Both the position numbers and the translations under genes were made by a program. Below are positions 7,578 through 18,100 of a stretch of DNA of 64,000 bases, one piece after another. The stretch is from Mangrovimonas sp. YM274 (GTDB lineage: Bacteria; Bacteroidota; Bacteroidia; Flavobacteriales; Flavobacteriaceae). The DNA lies in the NCBI RefSeq assembly GCF_030908385.1, contig NZ_CP133091.1, positions 372,001 to 436,000 on the forward strand, given 5' to 3'. Under the pieces are notes generated by a model. The model searched no databases and had not been told where the DNA came from. It saw only the letters and a program-made list of their open reading frames with translations. Every line of letters starts with the position of its first letter. Within the stretch, counting starts at the first letter, position 1.

Positions 7578-9626
7578 CTAATGTTTGATAAACTTTTGAG
7601 TTTTTATGGATCTATTATTTACAAGTCGAAGGATATAGTTCCCATTAGCTAAATTGGATACATCAATAGTATTGGAGGTTAGCTTCGCATTTAAGACTCG
7701 TTTTCCTTGAAGGTCAAAGACCGTGTATACGGTATTATCTAATTGTGACATAGAACTAAGATGTAATAGGTCTTTTGTTGGATTTGGATAAATGATTAAA
7801 TTATCAACGATAGAATCTTCTAGACTAAGGGTTTGACTTTCTTGAATTACTAGGGAACCGTTTATTGAAGGGTTAAGGATTTCATCAATAGCACCAGAGG
7901 GCCAGTAAACTCTAACATAATTTATGGTAGTATCAGTACCAAGACCAAAATGCGTATTCAGGGTGTGCATATATTTAAAACCTTCTCCACTTCTTACATC
8001 TCTTATTTGAATACCGGAGGGTGTGCTTATTTCTACTCTAGCTCCAATGCCGTTTCGATTACTTCCCTCTTCGCTTTCATGGATATTTCCTATGGTTACG
8101 ATTTTAATCCAATTATTGTTATTAGTATTATTAAAATAAACTTTATTAAGATAAAAGAAGTCTAAAAATCCATCGTTATTTAGGTCTCCGATTGCCCCTG
8201 CCCCAGGAACATTTAAGTCATGAACAAGTCTAAAGGTCATGTCTCCATTTCCAAATAATATATCACCATTGGTATAAATATCCAGATTTCCATCATTGTC
8301 AAAATCTCCTGGGATATTCTCACGTCCAAAATTGGCATGAGTATCTGCAATATTCACAGACACATCTGTAAAGGTGCCGTCTCCATTATTCATCATAAGT
8401 TTATGGTTGTTAACGGATAATAGGTCGTTATTATTTTCATAAGACCCTACATAAACATCCATATCGCCATCATTATCAAAGTCTCCCCAGGCTGATGACC
8501 ATGTTTGGACAACATCGGCTAGTCCTGAAGCCTCACCAACTTCTGTATAGGTGCCATCTCCATTGTTTTGGTATAATTGATTGGTACGTCGGGCATCAGA
8601 TCCACCGCATTTGGCCATAAACATGTCCATATCGTAATCATTATCATAATCTATCCAAACAGACCCGTAGTTACCACCAGTAGCATAATCCCCAAGACCA
8701 TTGGTGTTTTCATAAATTAAATTATTATTTCCATCATTAATATAGGAAACGCTTGGTGCCAAATCATGACACATAAAGGCATCTAAGTGTCCATCGTTAT
8801 TAATATCTACAAAATTACCTCTTTGAGAAAAAACATATTCAGTTCCTGAAACTTGGTTAAATGATGTCCCATCATCATTGGCCTGCATAAAGGTTACTCC
8901 ATTAGATGAACCATACATAAGATCATTAAATCCATTTGCATCAAAATCACCAGCAGTCAAACTCCATGAAGGGGGATAGTTAGGTTCTTCCGTTGAAATG
9001 GAGACATTATTAAAACCTCCCTCAGGGAGTTGATAATTTATATTTATTAAATAATTGTCAGGTTGGTTGTTTATGGAAACAGTGTCATCTAGAAAATCAC
9101 CATTCATATCTACCACAGCATAATCTGTTCCCGTAGCAGTTTCGAATTGGTCACTAAAATTTATGGTACATTCTGTTAAGGTAAATTCAAATGGACTGTC
9201 ATCCCATTTGTTGTCCCAGACAATGTAATATGTGCTGCCACTTTGCGCATCAAAGGTTACTACGGATAAATCACTTTCATTAATTGACATTCCATGATCA
9301 TCGTTTCCTGACACACAGGTTAAAGAGTTACAGTCCCCTGAGAAAATATGAAGTCTTGTGTTTAGATCAATATTAGAATTTAATTTGGAGCTTATGGATA
9401 CGGTATAATTTTCTTCCGGAACGTATTTGATCCATTCAGCAGCAGTCGCATCCTCCGCTCCAGAAATACAATAATTTAAAGGAACTTCCCCATTTATGGT
9501 TCCAACGGTATAGGTGCCTTCAACTGCGGAAGGTTGTATAGAGGCGTCTTCACAAGAATCGTAACTCTGTGCATGTAATACAAACGAGGTTATTAATGCA
9601 GAACATATAAGTAGTTTATTTTTCAT
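7578..9626 (-). CDS. Secreted FG-GAP/ASPIC repeat protein with T9SS type A signal
   Basis: A 682-residue exported protein. An N-terminal signal peptide (about 1-19, ending VLHAQS) is followed by a region resembling a pre-peptidase C-terminal-type domain (about 25-155). Next come repeated FG-GAP/VCBS calcium-binding motifs of the DFDNDGDMDVYVG kind (about 165-470). An ASPIC/UnbV-type segment follows (GIGARVEISTPSGIQIRDVR, VRVYWPSGAIDEI). The C-terminus is a type IX secretion type A domain (LIIYPNPTKDLLHLS...YILRLVN). FG-GAP repeats form beta-propellers that usually bind ligands or surfaces. It lies 18 bp after the diheme cytochrome gene and shares its operon. Confidence 0.85.
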   Translation of the reverse strand: MKNKLLICSALITSFVLHAQSYDSCEDASIQPSAVEGTYTVGTINGEVPLNYCISGAEDATAAEWIKYVPEENYTVSISSKLNSNIDLNTRLHIFSGDCNSLTCVSGNDDHGMSINESDLSVVTFDAQSGSTYYIVWDNKWDDSPFEFTLTECTINFSDQFETATGTDYAVVDMNGDFLDDTVSINNQPDNYLININYQLPEGGFNNVSISTEEPNYPPSWSLTAGDFDANGFNDLMYGSSNGVTFMQANDDGTSFNQVSGTEYVFSQRGNFVDINNDGHLDAFMCHDLAPSVSYINDGNNNLIYENTNGLGDYATGGNYGSVWIDYDNDYDMDMFMAKCGGSDARRTNQLYQNNGDGTYTEVGEASGLADVVQTWSSAWGDFDNDGDMDVYVGSYENNNDLLSVNNHKLMMNNGDGTFTDVSVNIADTHANFGRENIPGDFDNDGNLDIYTNGDILFGNGDMTFRLVHDLNVPGAGAIGDLNNDGFLDFFYLNKVYFNNTNNNNWIKIVTIGNIHESEEGSNRNGIGARVEISTPSGIQIRDVRSGEGFKYMHTLNTHFGLGTDTTINYVRVYWPSGAIDEILNPSINGSLVIQESQTLSLEDSIVDNLIIYPNPTKDLLHLSSMSQLDNTVYTVFDLQGKRVLNAKLTSNTIDVSNLANGNYILRLVNNRSIKTQKFIKH

Positions 9627-9644
9627 AATTAAATGGATTAACTA

Positions 9645-10748
9645 TTATTCACAGTTTATATTTAGAGAATTGATCCAAGTTTCCATTAGTTCAATTCCTT
9701 CATCGTGTTTTAAGGTTCTCCCCAGCATGGGCATTCTCAGGGATTCTTCAGTAGTGTTCAGTCTAGTTACTATTGCAGAGTTTTCAGCGTGACCTGGATT
9801 GATAATGTTCAAAGGCATTGCGTCGAAAGAATCTTGGGCTACCATACAAAGCCCTAAATTGCCTAGATCCTCTGTTTTATGGAACGCAAAGCGAAGTTCT
9901 CGGTAATTGCAATGTCCAAATTCGGAATGGCAATGGGCACAGTTAATATCTAAATAGGAACGGACTCTTGATTCCAAATCTTGGGTGTCATTATCCCAAG
10001 GAACCATATGATTTATGGAATTTGGTATATCGGGATTTAAATAGCCAAACTCAACCCATTTTTCCAATTGATTCATAGTGCTACCATCTTGGTAGGTAAA
10101 GTTGCGGTCCAGGTTTTGTGGTTTAACTCCAATTGGATAAGGAGTATCATTTTCCGATTTATGACAGGTAAGGCATTCGGGATAGGCTGGTATACGATAA
10201 TTGATAGTTTTTTGGACACCGTTTTCTCCAAATTGGAAAGACTTAAAGCTGCCTGTAAGATCAAAACTAGCTTCTGTTTGTGAATCGTTCCAAATATAAT
10301 TAGCAAAGACCCAGCCTTCTTCCTTTTTTATTTGAAGTCTGGTTTCTATAAGTTTTTTAGAGCCTTCTGGAAGAACTTGGTCATAATAGAAGTTTTTGAT
10401 AAGAATAGTACCCAATGGGAAGTCAATAATGGAATAGTCATCGACGTAATGAGCCTCAGAGCCTTTGGGCATCCAAACAAAACGCTTTTTATGGGCGTAG
10501 TCTGAGAATAGAGGAGAAATGACATCGTAGGGCAAAACGCCGTACACGGGAGCTAAATCGGAAAGAGTGCCCTCAAAAAAATTATACTCGGAAAGGGTAG
10601 AGTAAGGAACATTCTCAATATCGAAAACTACGGGAGAAATCTCTTCGGGTTCCTCTATTGGGATATAATGATCGTCGTCTTTGGCGCAGGAAAAAAATAC
10701 CAAGACCACCCAAAAAAAGCTAATTACCCTTACATAGTTTTTGCACAT
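9645..10748 (-). CDS. Diheme c-type cytochrome lipoprotein (SO2930/TIGR03806-like)
   Basis: A 367-residue lipoprotein: a hydrophobic N-terminus ends at FFSC, with Cys21 as the lipidation site, followed by an acidic stretch. Two covalent heme motifs are present, CLTCH at 192-196 and CAHCH at 270-274. Motif spacing and overall length fit the family of large diheme cytochromes known as SO2930 or TIGR03806, whose role is not settled. It probably acts on the periplasmic or outer-membrane face in electron transfer. It is the first gene of a pair with the secreted FG-GAP protein, so the two may work together at the cell surface. Confidence 0.75.
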   Translation of the reverse strand: MCKNYVRVISFFWVVLVFFSCAKDDDHYIPIEEPEEISPVVFDIENVPYSTLSEYNFFEGTLSDLAPVYGVLPYDVISPLFSDYAHKKRFVWMPKGSEAHYVDDYSIIDFPLGTILIKNFYYDQVLPEGSKKLIETRLQIKKEEGWVFANYIWNDSQTEASFDLTGSFKSFQFGENGVQKTINYRIPAYPECLTCHKSENDTPYPIGVKPQNLDRNFTYQDGSTMNQLEKWVEFGYLNPDIPNSINHMVPWDNDTQDLESRVRSYLDINCAHCHSEFGHCNYRELRFAFHKTEDLGNLGLCMVAQDSFDAMPLNIINPGHAENSAIVTRLNTTEESLRMPMLGRTLKHDEGIELMETWINSLNINCE

Positions 10749-10899
10749 TCGCAGTAAAATTTGGACAACTAATATAATTCTTTGTGAAGATTGAAAGTAA
10801 TTAATTAGTTGAATTACATGTTTTTACTGTTTATTTGAGCAATGTTTTGAGGTTTAACTTAGTAATTGTTTGAGTGGTCTTGGTTATAATGTATTTAAA

Positions 10900-11889
10900 T
10901 TAAATCAAGCTGTTCTCCAACAAATATTCTGCTATTTGAATGGTGTTGGTTGCCGCTCCTTTGCGTAAGTTGTCTGCAACAATCCACATGTTTAAAGTGT
11001 TTGCCTGAGATTCGTCTCTTCTAATCCTTCCCACAAATACTTCATCCTTATCATGAGCATAAATAGGCATTGGATAAGTGTTTGTAGTGGTGTCGTCCTG
11101 AACAATTACTCCAGGTGTTGCACTTAAAATAGTTCTGATATCCGCTAAGTCAAAATCATTTTCAAATTCCACGTTTACAGACTCACTATGTCCTCCTGCT
11201 GTTGGAATTCTCACTGCAGTGGCTGATACGGCGAAGGAGTTATCCCCTAAGATTTTCTGAGGTTCTTTAGCTAATTTCATTTCCTCCTTTGTGTACCCAT
11301 TGTCTTGGAACACGTCACAATGTGGCAATGCATTACGTCCAATTGGGTAAGGATAAGCCATTTCGCCTTCTACACCTGCAATTTCGTTTTCCAGCTGTCT
11401 AACCGCTTTTACACCTGTTCCAGAAACAGATTGATATGTAGAAACTACAACACGTTTCATTTTATATTTTTCGTGAAGTGGGGCCAATGCCATTACTAAC
11501 TGAATTGTTGAGCAATTTGGGTTGGCAATAATCTTATCTTCTTTTGTTAATTCGTTAGCGTTAATCTCAGGAACTACTAATTTTTTTGTTGGATCCATTC
11601 TCCATGCAGAAGAATTATCAACTACAGTAGTGCCCACTTCGGCAAATTTAGGAGCCCATTCCAAAGAAGTGTCTCCACCAGCAGAAAACAAGGCAACATC
11701 CGGCTTCATATTTACGGCATCGGCCAAACCTACTACGGTATATTCCTTATCCTTAAATGTAATTGACTTTCCAACAGAACGCTCTGAGGCTACTGGGATT
11801 AATTCTGTTAATGGGAAATTGCGTTCTGCAAGAACTTTCAGCATAACTTCTCCAACCATTCCGGTTGCTCCTACTACTGCTACTTTCAT
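10900..11889 (-). CDS. asd: Aspartate-semialdehyde dehydrogenase
   Basis: Asd (329 residues) reduces aspartyl phosphate to aspartate semialdehyde with NADPH. This is the branch point to lysine/diaminopimelate, threonine and methionine. The N-terminal nucleotide-binding motif is VGATGMVGEVML. The catalytic Cys126 is in ANPNCSTIQ and the acid-base His234 in TAGGHSES. Length and motifs are normal. Upstream lie a -7 box and the mscL terminator, so it is transcribed alone. Confidence 0.97.
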   Translation of the reverse strand: MKVAVVGATGMVGEVMLKVLAERNFPLTELIPVASERSVGKSITFKDKEYTVVGLADAVNMKPDVALFSAGGDTSLEWAPKFAEVGTTVVDNSSAWRMDPTKKLVVPEINANELTKEDKIIANPNCSTIQLVMALAPLHEKYKMKRVVVSTYQSVSGTGVKAVRQLENEIAGVEGEMAYPYPIGRNALPHCDVFQDNGYTKEEMKLAKEPQKILGDNSFAVSATAVRIPTAGGHSESVNVEFENDFDLADIRTILSATPGVIVQDDTTTNTYPMPIYAHDKDEVFVGRIRRDESQANTLNMWIVADNLRKGAATNTIQIAEYLLENSLI

Positions 11890-11929
11890 GTTACATTTAT
11901 TGTTTAAAAGGTTTTTGAATTATTTTGAG

Positions 11930-11937
11930 CAAAGCTA
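11930..11937 (-). promoter_or_regulatory. -7 box of asd
   Basis: On the minus strand TAGCTTTG is a full TAnnTTTG match 40 bp before the asd start. No clear -33 TTTG is seen at the expected distance. Confidence 0.5.
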
Positions 11938-11962
11938 AGTATTAATTGAGTATTTAGGGTAT

Positions 11963-12000
11963 AAAAAAAGCCTCAGTGTCTTAAAAACCAAGGCTTTTTT
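11963..12000 (-). terminator. Terminator between mscL and asd
   Basis: A 10-bp stem AAAAAAGCCT/AGGCTTTTTT with a 17-base loop. It is near-symmetric, so it could act on both strands. In context it ends the mscL transcript. Confidence 0.85.
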
Positions 12001-12035
12001 ACAACAAATAACAAAAAGTTATATATTTAACAATT

Positions 12036-12437
12036 TTATTTTTTTAGCAAATCTCGAATTTCTGCCAATAATTCTTCTTGGGTTGGTCCGGCTGGTGCAG
12101 CAGGGGCCGGTTCTTCTTTTTTCTTAAGTGAATTAATGCCTTTTATAAGCATAAACATTACAAACGCCACAATGATAAAGTCGATAACATTGGTTAAAAA
12201 CTGTCCGTAAAGCACGGCAACTTCCCCTGTTATTTCCCCTGCGTCGTTGGCAGTACCTTCTGTAATGACATACTTGAGGTCTTTGAAGTCTGATTTGAAA
12301 ATCAAACCGATTAGTGGAGAAACAATGCCTCCGGTAAAAGAGGTTACCACTTTGCTGAAGGCAGCACCCATTACGAAGGCCACGGCAATGTCTACCAAGT
12401 TGCCCTTCATTGCAAATTCCTTGAATTCTTTTAGCAT
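12036..12437 (-). CDS. mscL: Large-conductance mechanosensitive channel
   Basis: MscL (133 residues) is a homopentameric inner-membrane channel that opens under membrane tension and releases solutes during hypo-osmotic shock. The N-terminal amphipathic helix (MLKEFKEFAMKGN) is followed by transmembrane helix 1 with the pore-lining VDIAVAFVMGAAFSKVV. A periplasmic loop, helix 2 (about 78-98) and a charged C-terminal bundle (about 115-133) behind an Ala/Pro linker complete it. The length is typical. It is transcribed alone from its own promoter. Confidence 0.96.
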   Translation of the reverse strand: MLKEFKEFAMKGNLVDIAVAFVMGAAFSKVVTSFTGGIVSPLIGLIFKSDFKDLKYVITEGTANDAGEITGEVAVLYGQFLTNVIDFIIVAFVMFMLIKGINSLKKKEEPAPAAPAGPTQEELLAEIRDLLKK

Positions 12438-12467
12438 AAGATGTGTGTTAATTAGGTTATTAGAATA

Positions 12468-12497
12468 CTAAAATACCAAAAAAACAATCAGCTCAAA
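12468..12497 (-). promoter_or_regulatory. mscL promoter
   Basis: On the minus strand a -33 TTTG (12494-12497) is separated by 18 bases from TATTTTAG (12468-12475), which has one mismatch to the -7 consensus. The leader would be about 25-30 bases. Confidence 0.5.
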
Positions 12498-12511
12498 ATC
12501 AATTAAAAAGA

Positions 12512-13618
12512 TTATTCTATAATGACTCTTTTCACTCTTTGTGAGATTGCTGTGAGGATCTCATAAGAGATGGTATTGGCAGTTTGGGCAAACTCTGAAG
12601 CAGTAGGCTGTTGACCAAAAATAATCACTTCATCACCTTCTTTGCAGTCTATATCGGTAATGTTTACCATAATCATATCCATGCAGACATTTCCAACAAT
12701 TGGAGCTTGTTTTCCGTGTATGGTAACAAAGCCCTTTCCATTGCCATATTGTCGTCCAATACCATCGGCATGACCAATAGGGATGGTGGCCGTTTTTTGA
12801 AATTTATCAGCTTTAAAGGCGCGGTTGTAGCCCACGGTTTCCCCTTTCTTGATATGGTGAATTTGTGAAATAACAGATTTAAGGGTTCCGATAGGTTGGA
12901 AGTTGTGGTTCTCTTCTTCTGAATTACCAAAGCCATACAACCCAATGCCACTGCGTACCATATCAAAATGGGCTTCGGGATAATTTAAAATGCCCGAGGT
13001 GTTGCACATATGCAGCATAGGTTTAAAGCCAAGGGTTTCGGTAAAGTCTTTGGCAATGGCTTTAAAGGTTTTAATTTGGTTTAGCGTGAATTCCTTTTCA
13101 TTCAGGTCTTCACTGGCGGCCATATGAGAAAATATAGACTTCACGCCAACAGCGTTTGTGTGGCTTAAAATAGACGCGATCCCTTTTACATCATATTCTG
13201 AAAACCCCAATCTGTTCAGGCCAGTATTGAATTTTAAGTGGATGGGATAAGTGTTTTGCCCTTCTGATTCTGCAATGGCAATAAATTCATGCAGTACTTT
13301 GGAATTGTACAAGCTAGGTTCTAAACAACGTGCCATAAGTTCCTTAAAACTTGTGGGCTGTGGGTGCAGAACCATAATGGGTTTGGTAATGCCTGCATCC
13401 CGAAGTGCAATACCTTCACTTGTGTAGGCTACGGCAAAATAGTCTACTTTAAGATCCTGGAGGTAATTGGCAATAATTTTGGCATCGTGACCGTATGAGT
13501 AGGCTTTAACCACGGCCATAAAATGAGTGTTTTTTTGAAGTTTGGACTTAAGATAATTATAATTGTGCTTTAATGCTTTTAAGTCAATTTCAAGGGTAGT
13601 TTCCTGGGCTGTGGGCAT
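12512..13618 (-). CDS. alr: Alanine racemase
   Basis: Alr (368 residues) interconverts L- and D-alanine with PLP and supplies D-Ala for peptidoglycan. Lys38 in VVKAYSYGHD forms the PLP Schiff base. ETVGYNRAF holds the second catalytic base, Tyr. MDMIMVNIT is the conserved C-terminal segment. The start codon overlaps the tdk stop codon by one base (TAATG), implying translational coupling to tdk. No MurF domain is fused, unlike some Bacteroidetes relatives. Confidence 0.96.
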   Translation of the reverse strand: MPTAQETTLEIDLKALKHNYNYLKSKLQKNTHFMAVVKAYSYGHDAKIIANYLQDLKVDYFAVAYTSEGIALRDAGITKPIMVLHPQPTSFKELMARCLEPSLYNSKVLHEFIAIAESEGQNTYPIHLKFNTGLNRLGFSEYDVKGIASILSHTNAVGVKSIFSHMAASEDLNEKEFTLNQIKTFKAIAKDFTETLGFKPMLHMCNTSGILNYPEAHFDMVRSGIGLYGFGNSEEENHNFQPIGTLKSVISQIHHIKKGETVGYNRAFKADKFQKTATIPIGHADGIGRQYGNGKGFVTIHGKQAPIVGNVCMDMIMVNITDIDCKEGDEVIIFGQQPTASEFAQTANTISYEILTAISQRVKRVIIE

Positions 13619-14262
13619 TACTGTTCTTCTTTGTTTTTTGGAGAGATATCTTCGGCATCGTTCACGTCCATGTTTCTCACTTTGTCGCGCAGCATACTTT
13701 TGTAAAATGCCGCTCTGCTCAAAGGTTCGTATTCATCAACTTCCCCCAATAAAACCAAAGCATCGCTCTTGGTTTTTCGGTGGCTGTACTGGGCTAAATT
13801 TCCGGTTTTGGTGCATATGGCATGTACCTTTGTAACATACTCGGCGGTAGCCATCAAGTTGGGCATTGGGCCAAAGGGATTGCCTTTGTAATCCATGTCT
13901 AATCCAGCAACAATTACTCTAACTCCTTTGTTGGCTAGGTCATTGCAGATTCTTACAATTTCGTCGTCAAAAAATTGGGCTTCATCAATACCAACCACAT
14001 CACAACCATCGGCCAGAATAGGAATATTAGCAGCTGCAGGCACTGGGGTTGAACGAATTTCATTGGCGTCGTGAGAGACTACCTTTTCGTCATCGTACCG
14101 CATATCGATGGCAGGTTTGAAGATTTCTACTTTTTGTTTTGCAAATTGGGCGCGTTTAAGACGGCGGATCAACTCCTCGGTCTTGCCCGAAAACATCGAG
14201 CCACATATCACTTCAATCCAGCCAAATTGTTCTTTGGGGTTTACTGTATTTTCAAGAAACAT
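13618..14262 (-). CDS. tdk: Thymidine kinase (type II fold)
   Basis: Tdk (214 residues) phosphorylates thymidine to dTMP in the salvage pathway. The P-loop is GSMFSGKT (21-28). Glu94 in GIDEAQFF is the catalytic base. The lasso region is present ([22 protein letters not shown]), but the four cysteines that normally bind structural zinc are mostly gone: the first pair is Cys150 and Thr153, the second is Ser182 and Ala185. The fold may be held without zinc. It precedes alr with a one-base overlap. Confidence 0.93.
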   Translation of the reverse strand: MFLENTVNPKEQFGWIEVICGSMFSGKTEELIRRLKRAQFAKQKVEIFKPAIDMRYDDEKVVSHDANEIRSTPVPAAANIPILADGCDVVGIDEAQFFDDEIVRICNDLANKGVRVIVAGLDMDYKGNPFGPMPNLMATAEYVTKVHAICTKTGNLAQYSHRKTKSDALVLLGEVDEYEPLSRAAFYKSMLRDKVRNMDVNDAEDISPKNKEEQ

Positions 14263-14365
14263 TTTGTAATTTTAACGCTAAAACTAGGCTAACTTTCGTT
14301 TTCTATAAAGGTGGCGTAAATTTATCAAAAAACAAAAGCATAAATTAGATTAAATTTTAAAAGTT

Positions 14366-15106
14366 ATGAAGAAGAAGTTGGAATCCGAATTGATGAGCAT
14401 TGCCCACAGAATCCTAAAATTAAAAGGAAGGGATGACGTGGAAAAAATGCACGCCGAGGTTGGAGCGCTTTATGAGAAACTTTCAGTTTTAAAATTTTTA
14501 CAGAACAATTTTGAAGGGGATATTCCAAGCATAGGAAGTGACTCCTCGTTTTTTGGAATGTTGGATAAAGCATTCAATAATACAGTTAGCGACAGTATAG
14601 AAGTAGAGGACAGAATTTATACCGATATTGACGATACCCAACATGAGGAAATCATGGAGCCGGCTATTGAAAAGATAAAAGATATTGTGGCTCAAATGCC
14701 AGAGGAAACGCAACAAGTAGATGAACTTTTTGAATCGGCAGTGCCTAAAAATGAATTCAGAAATGATGTGTTTGAAGATATTACCGCCGGTTTTGAAGAG
14801 ACGCCTGTGTTTGAACCTTTAACTGAAGCCAATGCTCGTTTTGAAGCTAAAAAATCACTAAATGATAAACTTAAACGTGGTGGTATTGCCATAGGGTTGA
14901 ATGATAAAATTGCTTTTATCAAGCATTTGTTTGATGGAAGAAATGAAGATTACGACCGAGTCCTGTCTCAAATCAATACCTCTGAATCGTTTGAGGAGGC
15001 TAGTAACCTTATCCAAAATATTGTGAAGCCAGATTACAACCAATGGCAAGGAAAAGAAGCTTATGAAGAGCGTTTTATGGAAATCATAGAGAGTAAGTTT
15101 GGTTAA
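14366..15106 (+). CDS. Conserved hypothetical protein, acidic
   Basis: I recognise a flavobacterial conserved protein of unknown function. It has 246 residues, no signal peptide and no membrane segment. The N-terminus (1-50) is a basic helix that may form a coiled coil. The middle (about 75-140) is very acidic and low in complexity. The C-terminal 85 residues (LNDKLKRGGIAIGLNDKIAFIKHLF onward) look like a compact helical domain ending YEERFMEIIESKFG. Its stop overlaps the stop of the convergent DUF11 gene by 4 bp. Confidence 0.7.
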   Translation: MKKKLESELMSIAHRILKLKGRDDVEKMHAEVGALYEKLSVLKFLQNNFEGDIPSIGSDSSFFGMLDKAFNNTVSDSIEVEDRIYTDIDDTQHEEIMEPAIEKIKDIVAQMPEETQQVDELFESAVPKNEFRNDVFEDITAGFEETPVFEPLTEANARFEAKKSLNDKLKRGGIAIGLNDKIAFIKHLFDGRNEDYDRVLSQINTSESFEEASNLIQNIVKPDYNQWQGKEAYEERFMEIIESKFG

Positions 15107-18100
15107 TAGTTCAAATATATCCATCCAATAATCGGTTTTTGATTATTCGGTAATTCAAGAAGATAATAATAGGTTCCTACGGGGAGAACTTTATTGGTTT
15201 CAGGAAATCCCATATTGGGTCTGCCATCCCAATTATTTTGGTAATTGGAACTTTCATAAATTTGAACGCCAAGCCTGTTATATATTTTTAAGATATTTCC
15301 AATATAATCTTCAATGCAAGGTATTACCAAAAAGTCATTGAATCCATCAGCATTGGGAGATAAACCTTCAGGAATCACCAAACAATTATCAACAGTAACA
15401 AATGCATTCGCGTTATTGTTTAAGGGGTTTCTATCCAATTCATTTACATCTTCAAGGAAGGCTACATTCAAAAGGTCTTCGGAAGAGCGTACTCTTGCCG
15501 TCATGGTGAGTGTTTCAGATTGACCGGGTTGCAAAATGGGAATATTCCAAATAAAGGTTGCCATGTCAAAATTGCCTAATGACACCGTTGCCGATAGGTA
15601 TTCGTAACCAAGGGGCAGATTGTCTGCAATCACAATATTGTTGGCAATGGTAGTGCCCAAATTAGTTGCCGTCACCACAAAGGTTACTTCGCCACCAATA
15701 GAAACGTCTTCTGGTGTCACCGATTTCAAGACTTCAATATCTACATCGCTGGTGTCCTCAATAACAGTAAGCTGTGCAAAGGTCTGTGATACGTCTATAT
15801 TGCTTAAATCGGTGAAATTATTGCTGTCATTAATATAGGTGCCAGTTATGCTACTAGTAACTGTTACGGCAAACTTACAGCTCTCCACACCATCTGGGAA
15901 TGTAAGATTATTTATGCCAATTGCCGTATCTCCCTGATTTCCTGTAAAAGTTGCGGTACAGCCATTATCTTCCGTCCAATAAGGTGTTCCAGAAAGCACT
16001 AGTCCGTTAGGAAGGTTATCTGTAAAGGCAATCTCACTTTGTGCTGGGTTGGAATTGATGTTATAGATGGTAAATTCCAAAACACTTTCCTGATTTTCCA
16101 TTATGGTATCAGGGGTGAAAGCTTTTACCAAAGTAGGGGCAATCACTTGAATATTACTAATGGAAATATTAGTTTCTGGCGTTAACTCATGATTTGTGGT
16201 GCCATTTGGGATGGCTTTAGCTGTGTTGTTAAATGCCCCACCGTAATTTGGAGCCGTTACAGGGATGGTAACTCTAATTATAGCTCCCGCTTCCATATTA
16301 GGAATCGTACCTGTAATAGTATTCTCTGTTACGGTAAAAGTATTTATGCAAGTGGCTGTTCCTGTAATAATCTCACAGGTAGGTGTTCCGTTAACGGCGA
16401 ACTCATTGCCTAATACATTTTCAAACATAATGTCTGTGGCATTGGAGCTTGTCACACTATTGCTAATATCTACAATCCAATCAAAATCTTGGTTGATGGG
16501 CACTTGAGTAAACTCAGGAAAGGTCTGTACAATTAAATCAATACAAGGTGCTAGATAGGAGGTCGTGGAAACAGTGTTGTTACTGCTATTAGGGTCTATT
16601 ACTGTATCATTGGCATGGTTGATACTAACATTGTTAACTACCGGAACCCCTATAGCCGAACATTCTGTTTGCCAGTTCACCGTAGCTTGAAAGCTAACGG
16701 AGCTTTGACCGGGAAGTACCCAGTTGTCTTCAGTCAATATTTCCCAAAAGATGTCGTTTTCACCATCTTCGGGGACTCCGTCCTGAGGGGTATTTAAATA
16801 GGCATGAGCAATAGGAAAGCATTGTGCGGTTCCTGTAGTGCCTGAACATTCAACGGAAATTAATTCTCCCAAAACATCTGTTTGACTTTCCAAAGTCATA
16901 TAGTCTGAAAGTATAATAAATGTATCCTCATTTCCAAGGTTGCTTACGGTGATTTCATAGGTGATTGGTCCCCAATCCGTGGTGTTCAATGCGCTGGTGC
17001 CTTCTGGAGGCGCTGGGTCTATCTGTGTTTTCGCTACTGTGATATCTGAAGAGGGACAGAGCGATGTTGGGGGAAGTGTTACATAGTCGCTTTGCGCACT
17101 GTTCTCAATATTGGTATCAAACAATTGGGCTTGTAGGATGTTCGTTCCGCTTCTTACATGTGCTACCGTATTTTGAATGCTTGTAGAACATTCGGGTTCT
17201 AAAAAGATAACTGTAGTTGTTATGGTTATGGTAGCACCTACGGGCATATCAAAGGTACTCGTTGACCACAAGGCATCCTGAATGCTCAGGGTAAAATCAT
17301 CACAGGAGACATTTCCAGTAGTATCTGTGCATTCCACAGAAATAATGTCCCATTGCACTGAAGGGGACAAGTTTTGAAGAAAAAACACTATTGGGGCATC
17401 CATAGGCCCATTGTTACAGACCGTAGTTTCAAAAACCACTTCTTCTCCCCAGTTGACCACTTGAGAAACATCTGGAGAAATTTGCACGGTATCAATACAA
17501 ATATCGGTAAGGTCACAGGGCTCAGCGTTTAGTAAGGGAGTTGTGACTTCGTTAGAAAGGTTGGAAGATTCATTGGTATGGTCTAGGTCAATGGAAACAA
17601 AACTGTCTACCGATATTTGGTATGGAACCATTGCGCAAGTGGCATTTAGGAATTGATAGGTAACCTGAAAAGTTACAGAACCGCCAGATGTATATAAATG
17701 AGTATTGTTATAGACCAAAATACTACTAGCTCCACTTACAACCACGGGACTAGCTGATATCTCAGAAACATCTGGGCACTCGGTGCCATTGGTAGCCCCA
17801 ATACACTCTAAAGATTGAAGTGCCACAACGGGGGATCCTCCATTTAAGTTGCTGTTTAAGGACATTTTACCGAAAAAGCCATTCAAAGGAAAATCGATGC
17901 TACTGTTATTGGTGATGGTGAATTCATAAGTCACCGTATCATTCCAAGCTGAAATACCGGTTCCTGCAGTTGGGTTGATTTGCGCATAGGTTACCGTAAA
18001 ATCTATAGGAATATCAATAACGCCCATCGAGATAATGGATTCGTTATTATTAGGGTTGGTATCTGTAGTGCTATCGGGTGGGCTCACTGCTGCGTTCACG

